Below, piece by piece: positions 23,983 to 30,211 of a stretch of 31,802 nt of DNA. The notes below the pieces were generated by a model. It saw only the letters and a list, made by a program, of their open reading frames with translations. It did no database searches and was not told the DNA's origin. The stretch is from a virus: positions 1 to 31,802 of IMG/VR virus record IMGVR_UViG_3300027773_000003; one strand, given 5' to 3'. A program made the translations under genes and the position numbers. How positions within the stretch are numbered: position 1 is the stretch's first letter; each line of letters begins with the position of its first letter.

Positions 23983-24172
23983 CGCCGTGTGTGATATAGC
24001 GGCAAGCCATACGGATCAGCAAGCCGGCGAGCAGAGGCAGAAACGGCACCAGACGGTCGACATCGCTCTGGATGCCGGAGCCCACGCTAAAACCCAAAAA
24101 CGCGAGAGCCATCCACAGCAGGCTCAAAAGCAGCCAGGCGCGTCGCATCACGCCACAAACATACCGCGGCAT
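23936..24172 (-). CDS. Small membrane protein, partner of the next minus gene
   Basis: A 78-aa protein from ATG 24172 (MPRYVCGVMRRAWLLLSLLW). An ATG eight codons later (MRRAWLLL) is equally possible; neither has a clear ribosome-binding site. It has hydrophobic helices at 13-30 (LLLSLLWMALAFLGFSVG) and about 43-58 (LVPFLPLLAGLLIRMA), then a charged tail. The frame remains open upstream into the copied initiator fragment, where it reads PKRLLSFFQSLPENQRAQ, as in the initiator. A fused longer form from a TTG is conceivable but lacks a ribosome-binding site. It overlaps the next minus gene by 47 bp. Confidence 0.55.
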   Translation of the reverse strand: MPRYVCGVMRRAWLLLSLLWMALAFLGFSVGSGIQSDVDRLVPFLPLLAGLLIRMACRYITHGDDRKALASDIRGGHR

Positions 24173-24251
24173 CAGACCCGGTGTCGATAGCCCGGCGGAG
24201 ATAGGGTGTAATGGTACTCCGTTGCGCAGAGAAAAGCAGCCGCGCGCGCAC

Positions 24252-24375
24252 TGGGCGCGTTGATTTTCTGGAAGTGATTGAAAAAAAGAGAGTAATCGTT
24301 TGGGCAAGTTATTTTGGCCAAAATTCTGTTCGCCTTTTTTTCTCTCTGGTTCCGCTCCACCTTGCCGCAGAGATA
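24252..24375. repeat. Duplicated initiator-gene fragment with iteron palindrome
   Basis: This 124-bp stretch matches 29255-29379 in the initiator gene except for one single-base indel in the T/CT tract (about 24335-24345). Weaker similarity extends some 15 bases to the left. It includes the palindrome ATTTTGGCCAAAAT (24311-24324). The indel breaks the initiator frame, so it is not a functional coding copy. It forms most of the leader of the tailspike gene, which starts 39 bases later. Confidence 0.93.
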
Positions 24376-24414
24376 AAGAAAGCTTCCTTTCACTTTCGCA
24401 ATAAGGAAAACGTC

Positions 24415-26313
24415 ATGAAACGCCTTCTTAGTGCGCTGGCGCTGCTATGCGCTGGCACGGTGATCGTGTGCGCCCAAAATGCGGCGCCGATGCCCATCCC
24501 CAAACAGCAGTTTCTGGACGCGAGCGGCGTGCCGCTCGCCGGCGGGCTCGTCTACACTTGCGTGGCAGGCAGCGCCTGTCCGGGCAATCCTCTGGCGACC
24601 TATACCGATGCCAGCGGCAGCGTGCAGAATCCCAATCCCATCGTGCTCGATGCGGGCGGCTATGCCTCGATCTGGCTGGGCCCGTCCGCTTATAAGATCG
24701 TGGTGGAAAACGCGCTGGGCGTGGTGCAGTGGACGCAGGATAATGTGCAGAACAACGGGCTGGCGCTCAGCCAGCTCAAATGCAGCCCGCTCGGCATGGC
24801 CTGTCTGGATGCCCAGGGGTTCGTATTACAGTCTGAGCTCAACTACAACCGCGGCGGCGCCAGCACGGTGAACCGCTCGATAGCAAGCAAACTGGGAGAT
24901 ACGGTGAGCGCGCTCGATTTTGCGGGCGCCGATCTGGGCGCTCAGATCAATGCTGCCATCTCTGCGCTCGGCACACGCTGCGGCACGATCGTCATTCCGG
25001 CAGGAGTATACAGCTTTGCGACGCCCATCAATGCCGATCAAACGGTGGGCTGCACAATTGTCGGCGCCGGCGGTCTGACCGGTGGGGCTCAGGCAGCCGT
25101 ACAGCTCCAATACACGGGCACGGCCACGCCCATCTCGGCCCGTTCTTCTTCGGCGTTTCGTCTGAGCGGGGTGCAGCTTGTGGTGAACAATAGCGGCTTC
25201 CACGGCTATGGCATCGACCTGAGCCACACGGGCACCGGCTGCGGAGGCGGGGGCTGTGACTCAGCCTTTTGGCAGATCGATCATGATTCGTTTTATGCCT
25301 CCGGTTCGGCGCAGTATGCGGCGGTGATCAACGCCCAAGACACCATTGAAGGGACCATTGAACGAAACGCCTTTGGCAACTACATCTATGCGATTCAAGG
25401 GGCGATCAATGGGAACACGGATTACGCCAATGCCAGTCTCGTCCGGGGCAATCAATTCCTGCACAGCTCCTACACCCTGGCCGATATCTTTGGCCCTACG
25501 CAGGGCTGGCAGATCACCAGCAACACGTTTGAGCTGGCTGCCGGTACGGGTTCGGTGATCGCCTTCAACAGCACAACGAGCTGCACCGGCTGTGTGTTCG
25601 CGGCTAACTGGATTGGGGATGTGGCGACGACTAGCGCGTTTAACGTGGTGAATGTCTTTGGGGGCGGCTGGCAGATCAGCGGCAACTACGTGGCTTTGAA
25701 CGCGGCGCAGACGCAGACCGCCTTCAATATCGGATCTGGCTTGGCAGGTCTGTCTCTCACGGGCAACACCATCCAGAACTATGCTTGCGCCGTCAACTTC
25801 AATGGCGGCACCCCGGTGAAAGATGTAGTGATCCTAGGCAATAACGATGGCGGACAAAATGCGGTGTGCGGCCCGTCTCCGACGACGGGCACCAGCTCCA
25901 CCGCGGGCTACACAGCGATCTACAATGCGTTGCAAATCTTGGGCAGCTCCGCTCTACCCGCCAGTACCGGCAGCGCATTGTATCTGGCAGCCGGTTTTGC
26001 CTCCCCTGTCCTAGGGCGCATCTACGTGGGTGATGGCACGGGTTATCAGCTAAACCTCGCGAAGCGCTCGGCCAGCACCGACACCGATCTGTTTCAGTTC
26101 CGGGACAGTGGTCAGCTCATCACATCTGGCAACGTCACGGTGCAAAGCGGCGGCTTGACCGTCCAAAACGGCGGCCTGAGTATTACCGGCGGCGCCACGA
26201 TTACCGGCACGATTCAAAACCCCACCATCAAAGCCAATAGCGGCACCCGCTATGTGTGCGTAGACACAAGCGGCAATCTGGTCTCGCAGACCACGGCCTG
26301 CTCCGGCACCTAG
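24415..26313 (+). CDS. Tailspike with head-binding domain, beta-helix and signal peptide
   Basis: A 632-aa protein. Residues 1-20 (MKRLLSALALLCAGTVIVCA) look like a Sec signal peptide. A tailspike-type N-terminal binding domain follows: PKQQFLDASGVPLAGGLVYT...LATYTDASG...NPNPIVLDAGGYASIWL. Then comes a pectate-lyase-like right-handed beta-helix (from about 165, VSALDFAGADLGAQINAAIS, IVIPAGVYSF, repeated N..F/N.I turns). The C-terminal tail GTRYVCVDTSGNLVSQ resembles that of other fibre proteins. The likely role is receptor polysaccharide binding or cleavage. AGGA lies 8 bases before ATG 24415. The open frame extends upstream through the duplicated fragment, but that part is not expected to be translated. 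Confidence 0.88.
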   Translation: MKRLLSALALLCAGTVIVCAQNAAPMPIPKQQFLDASGVPLAGGLVYTCVAGSACPGNPLATYTDASGSVQNPNPIVLDAGGYASIWLGPSAYKIVVENALGVVQWTQDNVQNNGLALSQLKCSPLGMACLDAQGFVLQSELNYNRGGASTVNRSIASKLGDTVSALDFAGADLGAQINAAISALGTRCGTIVIPAGVYSFATPINADQTVGCTIVGAGGLTGGAQAAVQLQYTGTATPISARSSSAFRLSGVQLVVNNSGFHGYGIDLSHTGTGCGGGGCDSAFWQIDHDSFYASGSAQYAAVINAQDTIEGTIERNAFGNYIYAIQGAINGNTDYANASLVRGNQFLHSSYTLADIFGPTQGWQITSNTFELAAGTGSVIAFNSTTSCTGCVFAANWIGDVATTSAFNVVNVFGGGWQISGNYVALNAAQTQTAFNIGSGLAGLSLTGNTIQNYACAVNFNGGTPVKDVVILGNNDGGQNAVCGPSPTTGTSSTAGYTAIYNALQILGSSALPASTGSALYLAAGFASPVLGRIYVGDGTGYQLNLAKRSASTDTDLFQFRDSGQLITSGNVTVQSGGLTVQNGGLSITGGATITGTIQNPTIKANSGTRYVCVDTSGNLVSQTTACSGT

Positions 26314-26315
26314 CC

Positions 26316-26522
26316 ATGTCTTTGCACAACGATCCGGCCGCCTGCGCCGCATTGCTCTATCTGGCCTACGCGATCGGCTCGAGTGCGGTGCGCGCGCTGC
26401 CCGAACCGAAGCCCGGTGCGCCGCCGGCCTATGTGTGGTTCTACGGGTTTGCGCATGCACTGGGAGCAAATTGGGACCGGGTACGGGCGGCGCTCCTGGT
26501 GATCCTGAAAATTTCCGCTTGA
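26316..26522 (+). CDS. Small holin-like membrane protein
   Basis: A 68-aa protein from ATG 26316, just after the tailspike stop. Residues 5-24 (DPAACAALLYLAYAIGSSAV) are hydrophobic, then a PEPKPGAPPAYVWFYGFAHALGAN segment and a last helix (RVRAALLVILKI). Short phage proteins with a PPA..WFY.F.HAL..N motif after the tail genes are common and usually called hypothetical or holin-related. It is the best lysis-gene candidate here, although no endolysin accompanies it. Confidence 0.6.
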   Translation: MSLHNDPAACAALLYLAYAIGSSAVRALPEPKPGAPPAYVWFYGFAHALGANWDRVRAALLVILKISA

Positions 26523-26599
26523 CGCGGCCTCCGGTTTCCCGCTAAGCTTTTCCTGTCCGGTGCGCAAGGTTTCGTTTTTAGCCCTGCCCTGACGGCCAG

Positions 26600-26617
26600 T
26601 TATTTTGGCCAAAATTC
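26600..26617. repeat. Lone copy of the iteron palindrome
   Basis: TTATTTTGGCCAAAATTC here is identical to 24309-24326 and 29312-29329. It lies in the AT-richer gap (26523-26736) between the tail module and hicAB, where nothing codes. The surrounding bases do not match the initiator gene, unlike the 24252 copy, so the 18-mer itself seems to be what is kept. Confidence 0.85.
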
Positions 26618-26700
26618 CATTCCCCAAACGAACGAAATTTAACTCTTCGCGCAAGTCCTTATTTTTCCAATAGAAAGCTGAATTTGCATGCTTTTGTAGC

Positions 26701-26730
26701 TTGCCGGATCGGACAAATTTGTCCGATACT
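26701..26730 (+). promoter_or_regulatory. hicAB promoter with palindromic operator
   Basis: TTGCCG (26701-26706), 18 bases, then GATACT (26725-26730) forms a plausible promoter. The perfect 20-bp palindrome ATCGGACAAATTTGTCCGAT (26708-26727) fills the spacer and touches the -10. It lies 9 bases before hicA. HicB antitoxins with a C-terminal HTH repress their own operon at such sites, so autoregulation is the natural reading. Confidence 0.8.
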
Positions 26731-26736
26731 AGAACC

Positions 26737-26955
26737 ATGAAAGGCTCCGAGTTCCTGCGCCGAATCCAGGAGCTCGGGCGCGAAAAGGGGATCCCAGTGA
26801 GCTTTGTGCCGCACCGCGGCAAAGGCAGTCACGGCACGCTGTATTTTGGCGAGCGGCGCACGATTCTTCGTAACCCGAAAGACGAACTGAAGAAAGGCAC
26901 GCTGCACGCCATGCTCAAGCAGCTCGGGATCGATTGGAAAGAGTTCTCGCAATGA
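26737..26955 (+). CDS. hicA: HicA-family mRNA interferase toxin
   Basis: A 72-aa protein of the usual HicA size, starting MKGSEFLRRIQELG at ATG 26737. It has the double-stranded-RNA-binding-like fold. The catalytic His is His32 in GKGSHGTLYF. The typical C-terminal KKGTLHAMLKQLGI helix follows. HicA cleaves mRNA and is blocked by HicB. It starts 9 bases after the palindromic operator and is followed after 19 bases by hicB. In a phage it may stabilise a carried element or block rival phages. Confidence 0.92.
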   Translation: MKGSEFLRRIQELGREKGIPVSFVPHRGKGSHGTLYFGERRTILRNPKDELKKGTLHAMLKQLGIDWKEFSQ

Positions 26956-26974
26956 GGAGGTAAGGAGCAGGACC

Positions 26975-27427
26975 ATGCGCAGCTATGAATACCCGGCGAA
27001 TTTCAAACGCGCCCGCGAAGGCGGATTCGTCATTACGTTCCCCGATCTGCCGGAGGCTATTACGCAGGCGGAAACCCTTGAGCAGGGACTGGAAGAGGCC
27101 GCCGATGCGTTGGAGGAAGCCATCATTGGAAGGATCAACACCGGCGAGCCCATCCCACCGCCTTCTCCGCCGCGCAAACGGCAGTATCTGATTCCGGTGC
27201 CGGCACAGGCCGCCTTCAAGGCTGCGTTGTGGGAGGAGATCCGGAGCCAGGGTTTGAATAAGGTGGAACTGGCGGCGCGGCTGGGGATTGATGAAAAAGA
27301 GGTGCGGCGGCTGCTAGATCCGCATCACGCTTCGAAACTCCCGCGCATTGCTGAAGTGCTCGAGCGAGTGGGAAAGCATATCGTGGTGGGGGTGCGGGAC
27401 GAACGGGAACTGGCGACACATGCCTAA
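26975..27427 (+). CDS. hicB: HicB-family antitoxin
   Basis: A 150-aa protein. Residues 1-65 (MRSYEYPANFKRAREGGFVI, FPDLPEAITQAETLEQGLEE, ALEEAIIGRI) are the partial RNase-H-like HicB fold that covers the toxin. Residues about 85-135 (KVELAARLGIDEKEVRRLLD, LPRIAEVLERVGKHI) form an Xre-type helix-turn-helix, which would bind the palindrome upstream of hicA. GGAGG and AAGGAG precede the ATG. The 3' half lies antisense to a minus-strand gene ending at 27216. Confidence 0.92.
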   Translation: MRSYEYPANFKRAREGGFVITFPDLPEAITQAETLEQGLEEAADALEEAIIGRINTGEPIPPPSPPRKRQYLIPVPAQAAFKAALWEEIRSQGLNKVELAARLGIDEKEVRRLLDPHHASKLPRIAEVLERVGKHIVVGVRDERELATHA

Positions 27428-27560
27428 GGTGACGCCGCAAACGTCTCTCTCGCGCGATGGATACCGCTCTTTCGAGGCGGATCCCAATCTTTTTGAACTC
27501 ACGGCGCAGCGGCCAGAGCAGGAAGGGCGCGGCGGCCAGCAACAGGAGGGTGAGCTTCAC
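27216..27560 (-). CDS. Small membrane protein at the end of the replication operon
   Basis: A 114-aa frame from GTG 27560, overlapping the previous stop as GTGA. Residues 1-17 (VKLTLLLLAAAPFLLWP) form a membrane helix followed by a basic stretch (RREFKKIGIRLERAVSIARE). The C-terminal 70 residues are low-complexity Pro/Ala-rich and lie antisense over hicB for 212 bp. The N-terminus looks genuine; the tail may be read-through into DNA brought in with hicAB. No family is recognised. Confidence 0.45.
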   Translation of the reverse strand: MKLTLLLLAAAPFLLWPLRREFKKIGIRLERAVSIARERRLRRHLRHVSPVPVRPAPPPRYAFPLARALQQCAGVSKRDADLAAAAPLFHQSPAAPPVPPYSNPGSGSPPTTQP

Positions 27561-27811
27561 GGATTCGTGATTTCGCGGTGGTGCACCTGCTGGAAGAGCT
27601 GGCACCAGCGCCGCCACTCGGCTGCGCTCCATTGCTTACCGTAGCTGCGGATATGGATCCACTTGATCAAGGCCTCGATGGGCACTTGGTAATGCTCAGC
27701 GATGGCGACCAGGTTTTCGGCGCGCTGGGCCAGCTCCTCCGGCGGATCGCGCAGCTCCTCACACAGCGCCCGGCGCACCCAGGCCAGGGCAGCCTTTCTC
27801 ACCTCGATCAT
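27557..27811 (-). CDS. Small protein of the replication operon, unknown function
   Basis: An 84-aa helical protein (RKAALAWVRRALCEELRDPP, LAQRAENLVAIAEHYQVPIE, SAAEWRRWCQLFQQV). Both ends overlap neighbours by 4 bases (27808-27811, 27557-27560), which supports the start. The middle (LVAIAEHYQVPIEALIKWI) resembles a short DNA-binding helical pair, but no family is recognised. Confidence 0.6.
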   Translation of the reverse strand: MIEVRKAALAWVRRALCEELRDPPEELAQRAENLVAIAEHYQVPIEALIKWIHIRSYGKQWSAAEWRRWCQLFQQVHHREITNP

Positions 27812-28077
27812 ACGTGCCTCCCCTCGCTCCCGAGCCCGGCGAGAGCGGCGTGAGCTTCATAGCCGCCTGCGCGCAACTGGGCGATGAGGCCTTCGATCAC
27901 ACAGCGGGCTACGTCCGCGCAAAAACCCTGATTGCCAGCCTGGCACAGGGCCAGGTGCAATTCGCCGGCAAGCGCCAGCGCGCTGTCTAGATCGAGCGTG
28001 AGTCGGATCTCGCGTTCGCCCAGCCGTTTGCGCTCTTCGCGCAGGCACTCGGCAAGCAGCGTCTCAGGAACCCCCAT
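27808..28077 (-). CDS. Small protein of the replication operon, unknown function
   Basis: An 89-aa protein. A charged helical start (PETLLAECLREERKRLGERE) is followed by LTLDLDSALALAGELHLALC and CVIEGLIAQLRAGGYEAHAA helices with three Cys. AGGAG lies 8 bases before the ATG. It overlaps the upstream gene by 14 bp and the downstream one by ATGA. It could be a replication accessory factor judging only by its place after the initiator. Confidence 0.6.
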   Translation of the reverse strand: MGVPETLLAECLREERKRLGEREIRLTLDLDSALALAGELHLALCQAGNQGFCADVARCVIEGLIAQLRAGGYEAHAALAGLGSEGRHV

Positions 28078-28411
28078 GCGCTCGCTCCTCTCGCTTTGGG
28101 GGACAGCTTTCGGCCCTCAGTTGTTCGAGCTCGGCTAACAGCGCAGCAGTGATTTCTGCCAATTCGGCATCGCCGGCATCCACCAGTGCTCCGCCGGCGC
28201 CCTGCGCCAAGTCGCGCCAGAACAGGCGCGTCGATGCGCGGCCGCGGCCGTAAAACGGCTTCGCGTGGATAGCCAGAGCAGGATGGCGGCGGAAGGCTTG
28301 CCGCAGTTTGGCGAGTCCGCGCGCAAGCGGCGTCATCGCGAACCCTCCCGTGCTGTGGCGCTGACGCACGCAGGCGCCGCACAGCAGGCCATCGGCTGCC
28401 CGAAGGATCAC
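28064..28411 (-). CDS. Small protein immediately after the initiator
   Basis: A 115-aa protein from ATG 28411, in an ATGA overlap with the initiator's stop. LCGACVRQRH near the N-terminus is a possible half zinc site. Basic helical (RGLAKLRQAFRRHPALAIHA) and acidic helical (AELAEITAALLAELEQLRAE) parts follow. In lambda the gene after the initiator is the helicase loader P, and position alone raises that idea. The sequence is too short and shows no loader motif. Confidence 0.6.
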   Translation of the reverse strand: MILRAADGLLCGACVRQRHSTGGFAMTPLARGLAKLRQAFRRHPALAIHAKPFYGRGRASTRLFWRDLAQGAGGALVDAGDAELAEITAALLAELEQLRAESCPPKREERAHGGS

Positions 28412-29712
28412 GGTTGACCCTCCGTTGCGGTCAGCCGCCGCATCTGCGCGTAAAAAGCTTCTATATCGAACGCCTCCTCCTCGGGCGGCGGGATCGCTTG
28501 CTGCTGCTGTTGGGCCCGTTGGCGGTCCGCTTCGACTTCGCGCGGATGCTGGCGGATCCAGCCGGGCAAGTCGGCCGTCACCATGTCGTACAGCGCGCCG
28601 GGGGAATGGATGGGATAGCGCTGTGTGCGTTTGCGGTCCAACTTTTCCACCAGGAAGCGCCAGACGCTTCGAGCGGGGATGGCGAATTGCGCGGCGAGTA
28701 GCTGGAATTTGGCTCGGAGCGGATCTCCGCTGCCCAGCTTACGCCCAAAGAAGTGTTGCACGCAATCCACGATCGGGTCCTCGTCGCAGAGTGGGTCCTC
28801 GATTGCCCCCTTACCTAAACAGGAAGGGTTTGGGGTGAGTGGGGTGGCGGGCGGGCTGGGGGCCCGGGGAGGATCCGGCGGAGCGGTCTTTTCCACAGCT
28901 AGAGCGGCGCCACTCACTCTCTGATTCTCTGTATTCTCTGACGAGAATAAGGATGCACTTATTTGGCCACCCGCGTTTTGATTTTTGGCCACATCCTCAT
29001 TTGCATTTTGGCCAAAATTCCCGTTCTGGTTATTTTGGCCAAAAAAAATCTCGGGCGGTCGCAGAAGCGAAAGCTGGAGCAGCGCCGGCTCTGTGTGCGC
29101 CACTTTCGGGCGGCCGCGGGATTCCTCGCCCACAAAGCCGATGGAGGCGAGGTACCGATCCTCGAGTTGCTGGGCGACCTCTCGTGCCTGGCGCCTAGCC
29201 TCGGCTTCGGCCTGCTTGCCCCACTCCAGCAGCTGCAGGTAGCCGTGCAGGTATTGGGCGCGTTGATTTTCTGGAAGTGATTGAAAAAAAGAGAGTAATC
29301 GTTTGGGCAAGTTATTTTGGCCAAAATTCTGTTCGCCTTTTTTCTCTCTCTGGTTCCGCTCCACCTTGCCGCAGAGATAGAGCCGGCCGGTTTCTGCATC
29401 GCGGCGTGCCAAGCCGCAGCCTGCAAGCTCATCCCAGACATAGCTGGCAGTCGAGATCGGCCAGTTGAGATCGGCGGCCAGGTGCTTGAGACCCAGCTCG
29501 CCGCGCTCGTCTTTAGCGTAGGGCGTGCGGCCCCCGCGCTTGGCGCGGAGGGTCTTCCAGCGCAGCCAAGCCAGCGCCCGCTGTCCGCGATCGCTCAATC
29601 TCATGTCCTCATCGAGAAAACACATGTATTGATCGGGTGGCATGGGATCCCAGCCGTTGGGCGAGCCTATCTGGCGCATTAGGTGATCGTGGACGGTGAC
29701 GCTGCTGCTCAC
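28408..29712 (-). CDS. Replication initiator, winged-helix, with origin inside the gene
   Basis: A 434-aa protein from GTG 29712 (GTGA overlap with the previous stop). An earlier ATG at 29796 would overlap that gene by 88 bp. Residues 44-115 (RGQRALAWLRWKTLRAKRGG, LGLKHLAADLNWPISTASYV, GLARRDAETGRLYL) form a winged helix, as in phage O and RepA-type initiators. FGQNN occurs at residue 130 and again near 223 and 230; these codons are the iterons. A low-complexity Pro/Gln linker precedes a C-terminal helical domain (IVDCVQHFFGRKLGSGDPLR, SVWRFLVEKLDR). I infer that the N-terminal domain binds the iterons and the C-terminal part recruits host helicase or loader. Confidence 0.75.
   Translation of the reverse strand: MSSSVTVHDHLMRQIGSPNGWDPMPPDQYMCFLDEDMRLSDRGQRALAWLRWKTLRAKRGGRTPYAKDERGELGLKHLAADLNWPISTASYVWDELAGCGLARRDAETGRLYLCGKVERNQREKKGEQNFGQNNLPKRLLSFFQSLPENQRAQYLHGYLQLLEWGKQAEAEARRQAREVAQQLEDRYLASIGFVGEESRGRPKVAHTEPALLQLSLLRPPEIFFGQNNQNGNFGQNANEDVAKNQNAGGQISASLFSSENTENQRVSGAALAVEKTAPPDPPRAPSPPATPLTPNPSCLGKGAIEDPLCDEDPIVDCVQHFFGRKLGSGDPLRAKFQLLAAQFAIPARSVWRFLVEKLDRKRTQRYPIHSPGALYDMVTADLPGWIRQHPREVEADRQRAQQQQQAIPPPEEEAFDIEAFYAQMRRLTATEGQP
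28959..29045. repeat. Iteron cluster, likely replication origin
   Basis: Four TTTGGCC units lie in the initiator gene: TTATTTGGCCAC (28959-28970), ATTTTTGGCCAC (28981-28992), ATTTTGGCCAAAAT (29005-29018) and ATTTTGGCCAAAAA (29032-29045). Their GGCC centres are 22, 23 and 27 bp apart, about two helical turns. The units are palindromic (TTTTGGCCAAAA). AT-richer sequence (28918-28960, with ATTCTCTG repeated) lies on one side and could unwind. A fifth full palindrome is at 29314-29327. The layout matches lambda ori in gene O. Confidence 0.75.
29255..29379. repeat. Source copy of the 124-bp duplication within the initiator gene
   Basis: These 125 bases encode part of the initiator around residues 111-152, including VERNQREKKGEQNFGQNN, and contain the palindrome at 29314-29327. 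They match 24252-24375 apart from one indel. The two copies are in direct orientation, offset by 5,003 bp at their left ends. Confidence 0.93.
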
Positions 29713-29945
29713 TGCGCGGACCCTCCTTCCGGCTGGCGCTCCAGGCGACGGCGCTCTGCTAGTGCTTCTTCGAGGGCGCGCGCGGTGGTCAGACATTCAG
29801 CAGCACGACCGAACTCTTCCGGCGGCAACGCTCGGGCGATGGCGCGCAGGCGTGCGACGGCTTCTTGCGGCGTAAGGCGGTCTGCTGGGACTTCTAGTAC
29901 TTTTGCCGTGTCCCAAACGGCGGAAATGTTTTTGGCGATCCTCAT
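29709..29945 (-). CDS. Small protein upstream of the initiator, unknown function
   Basis: A 78-aa protein from ATG 29945, with AGGAG four bases upstream. The N-terminus MRIAKNISAVWDTAKVLEVP precedes a helical body (TPQEAVARLRAIARALPPEE, AECLTTARALEEALAERRRL). It ends in a GTGA overlap with the initiator, so the two are translationally coupled. It may regulate initiator level or replication. No known family is evident. Confidence 0.6.
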   Translation of the reverse strand: MRIAKNISAVWDTAKVLEVPADRLTPQEAVARLRAIARALPPEEFGRAAECLTTARALEEALAERRRLERQPEGGSAQ

Positions 29946-30022
29946 ACGGCTCCTTGTCTTTCTGCCGGGGATCGCGCGACAATAAAAGCGATCACGCTTC
30001 CCGGCGGCTCGGGTGGCTCTGG

Positions 30023-30058
30023 CTACCCCGGCAATTCCGGCTTACCCGGTTGCTCCGG
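30023..30058. repeat. Four 9-bp tandem repeats
   Basis: CTACCCCGG, CAATTCCGG, CTTACCCGG and TTGCTCCGG follow one another without gaps, consensus NNNNYCCGG. They code for the Pro-rich end of the 51-aa protein on the minus strand, but the conserved YCCGG and strict 9-bp period could also serve a DNA-binding protein. Confidence 0.6.
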
Positions 30059-30178
30059 CGTGGTTGCAGAAACGCTTAACAATCCGGAAACGGCGTTCCG
30101 GCGCGTTTTCTGGTTCTTAAAGTCAGAACTCCCCCGCCGCCGGAGTGAACATCGCGGCGGTGGGGGCGGTATAGCCAT
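30023..30178 (-). CDS. Short leader-type protein of the replication operon
   Basis: A 51-aa frame from ATG 30178, preceded by a near-perfect AAAGGAGGT three bases upstream, the strongest ribosome-binding site in the window. The peptide starts MAIPPPPPRCSLRRRGSSDF and ends in three and a half P-x-x units (PEQ PGK PEL PG) encoded by 9-bp tandem repeats. It is first in the operon, about 80 bases after the predicted transcription start. It could be a regulatory leader peptide or a small DNA-binding protein. It matches no family I know. Confidence 0.5.
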   Translation of the reverse strand: MAIPPPPPRCSLRRRGSSDFKNQKTRRNAVSGLLSVSATTPEQPGKPELPG

Positions 30179-30211
30179 AGACCTCCTTTCTCTCCTTCCA
30201 GCTCGGCGACG

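Noticed and set aside
24172-24393. Minus-strand frame in the copied fragment beginning MKGSFLYLCGKVERNQREKK
   Set aside because: It is the broken initiator copy. After the single-base indel the frame is shifted and reads nonsense relative to the initiator.
24211-24414. Possible 68-residue N-terminal extension of the tailspike
   Set aside because: The frame is open but runs through the copied initiator DNA. A signal peptide and ribosome-binding site mark 24415 as the start.
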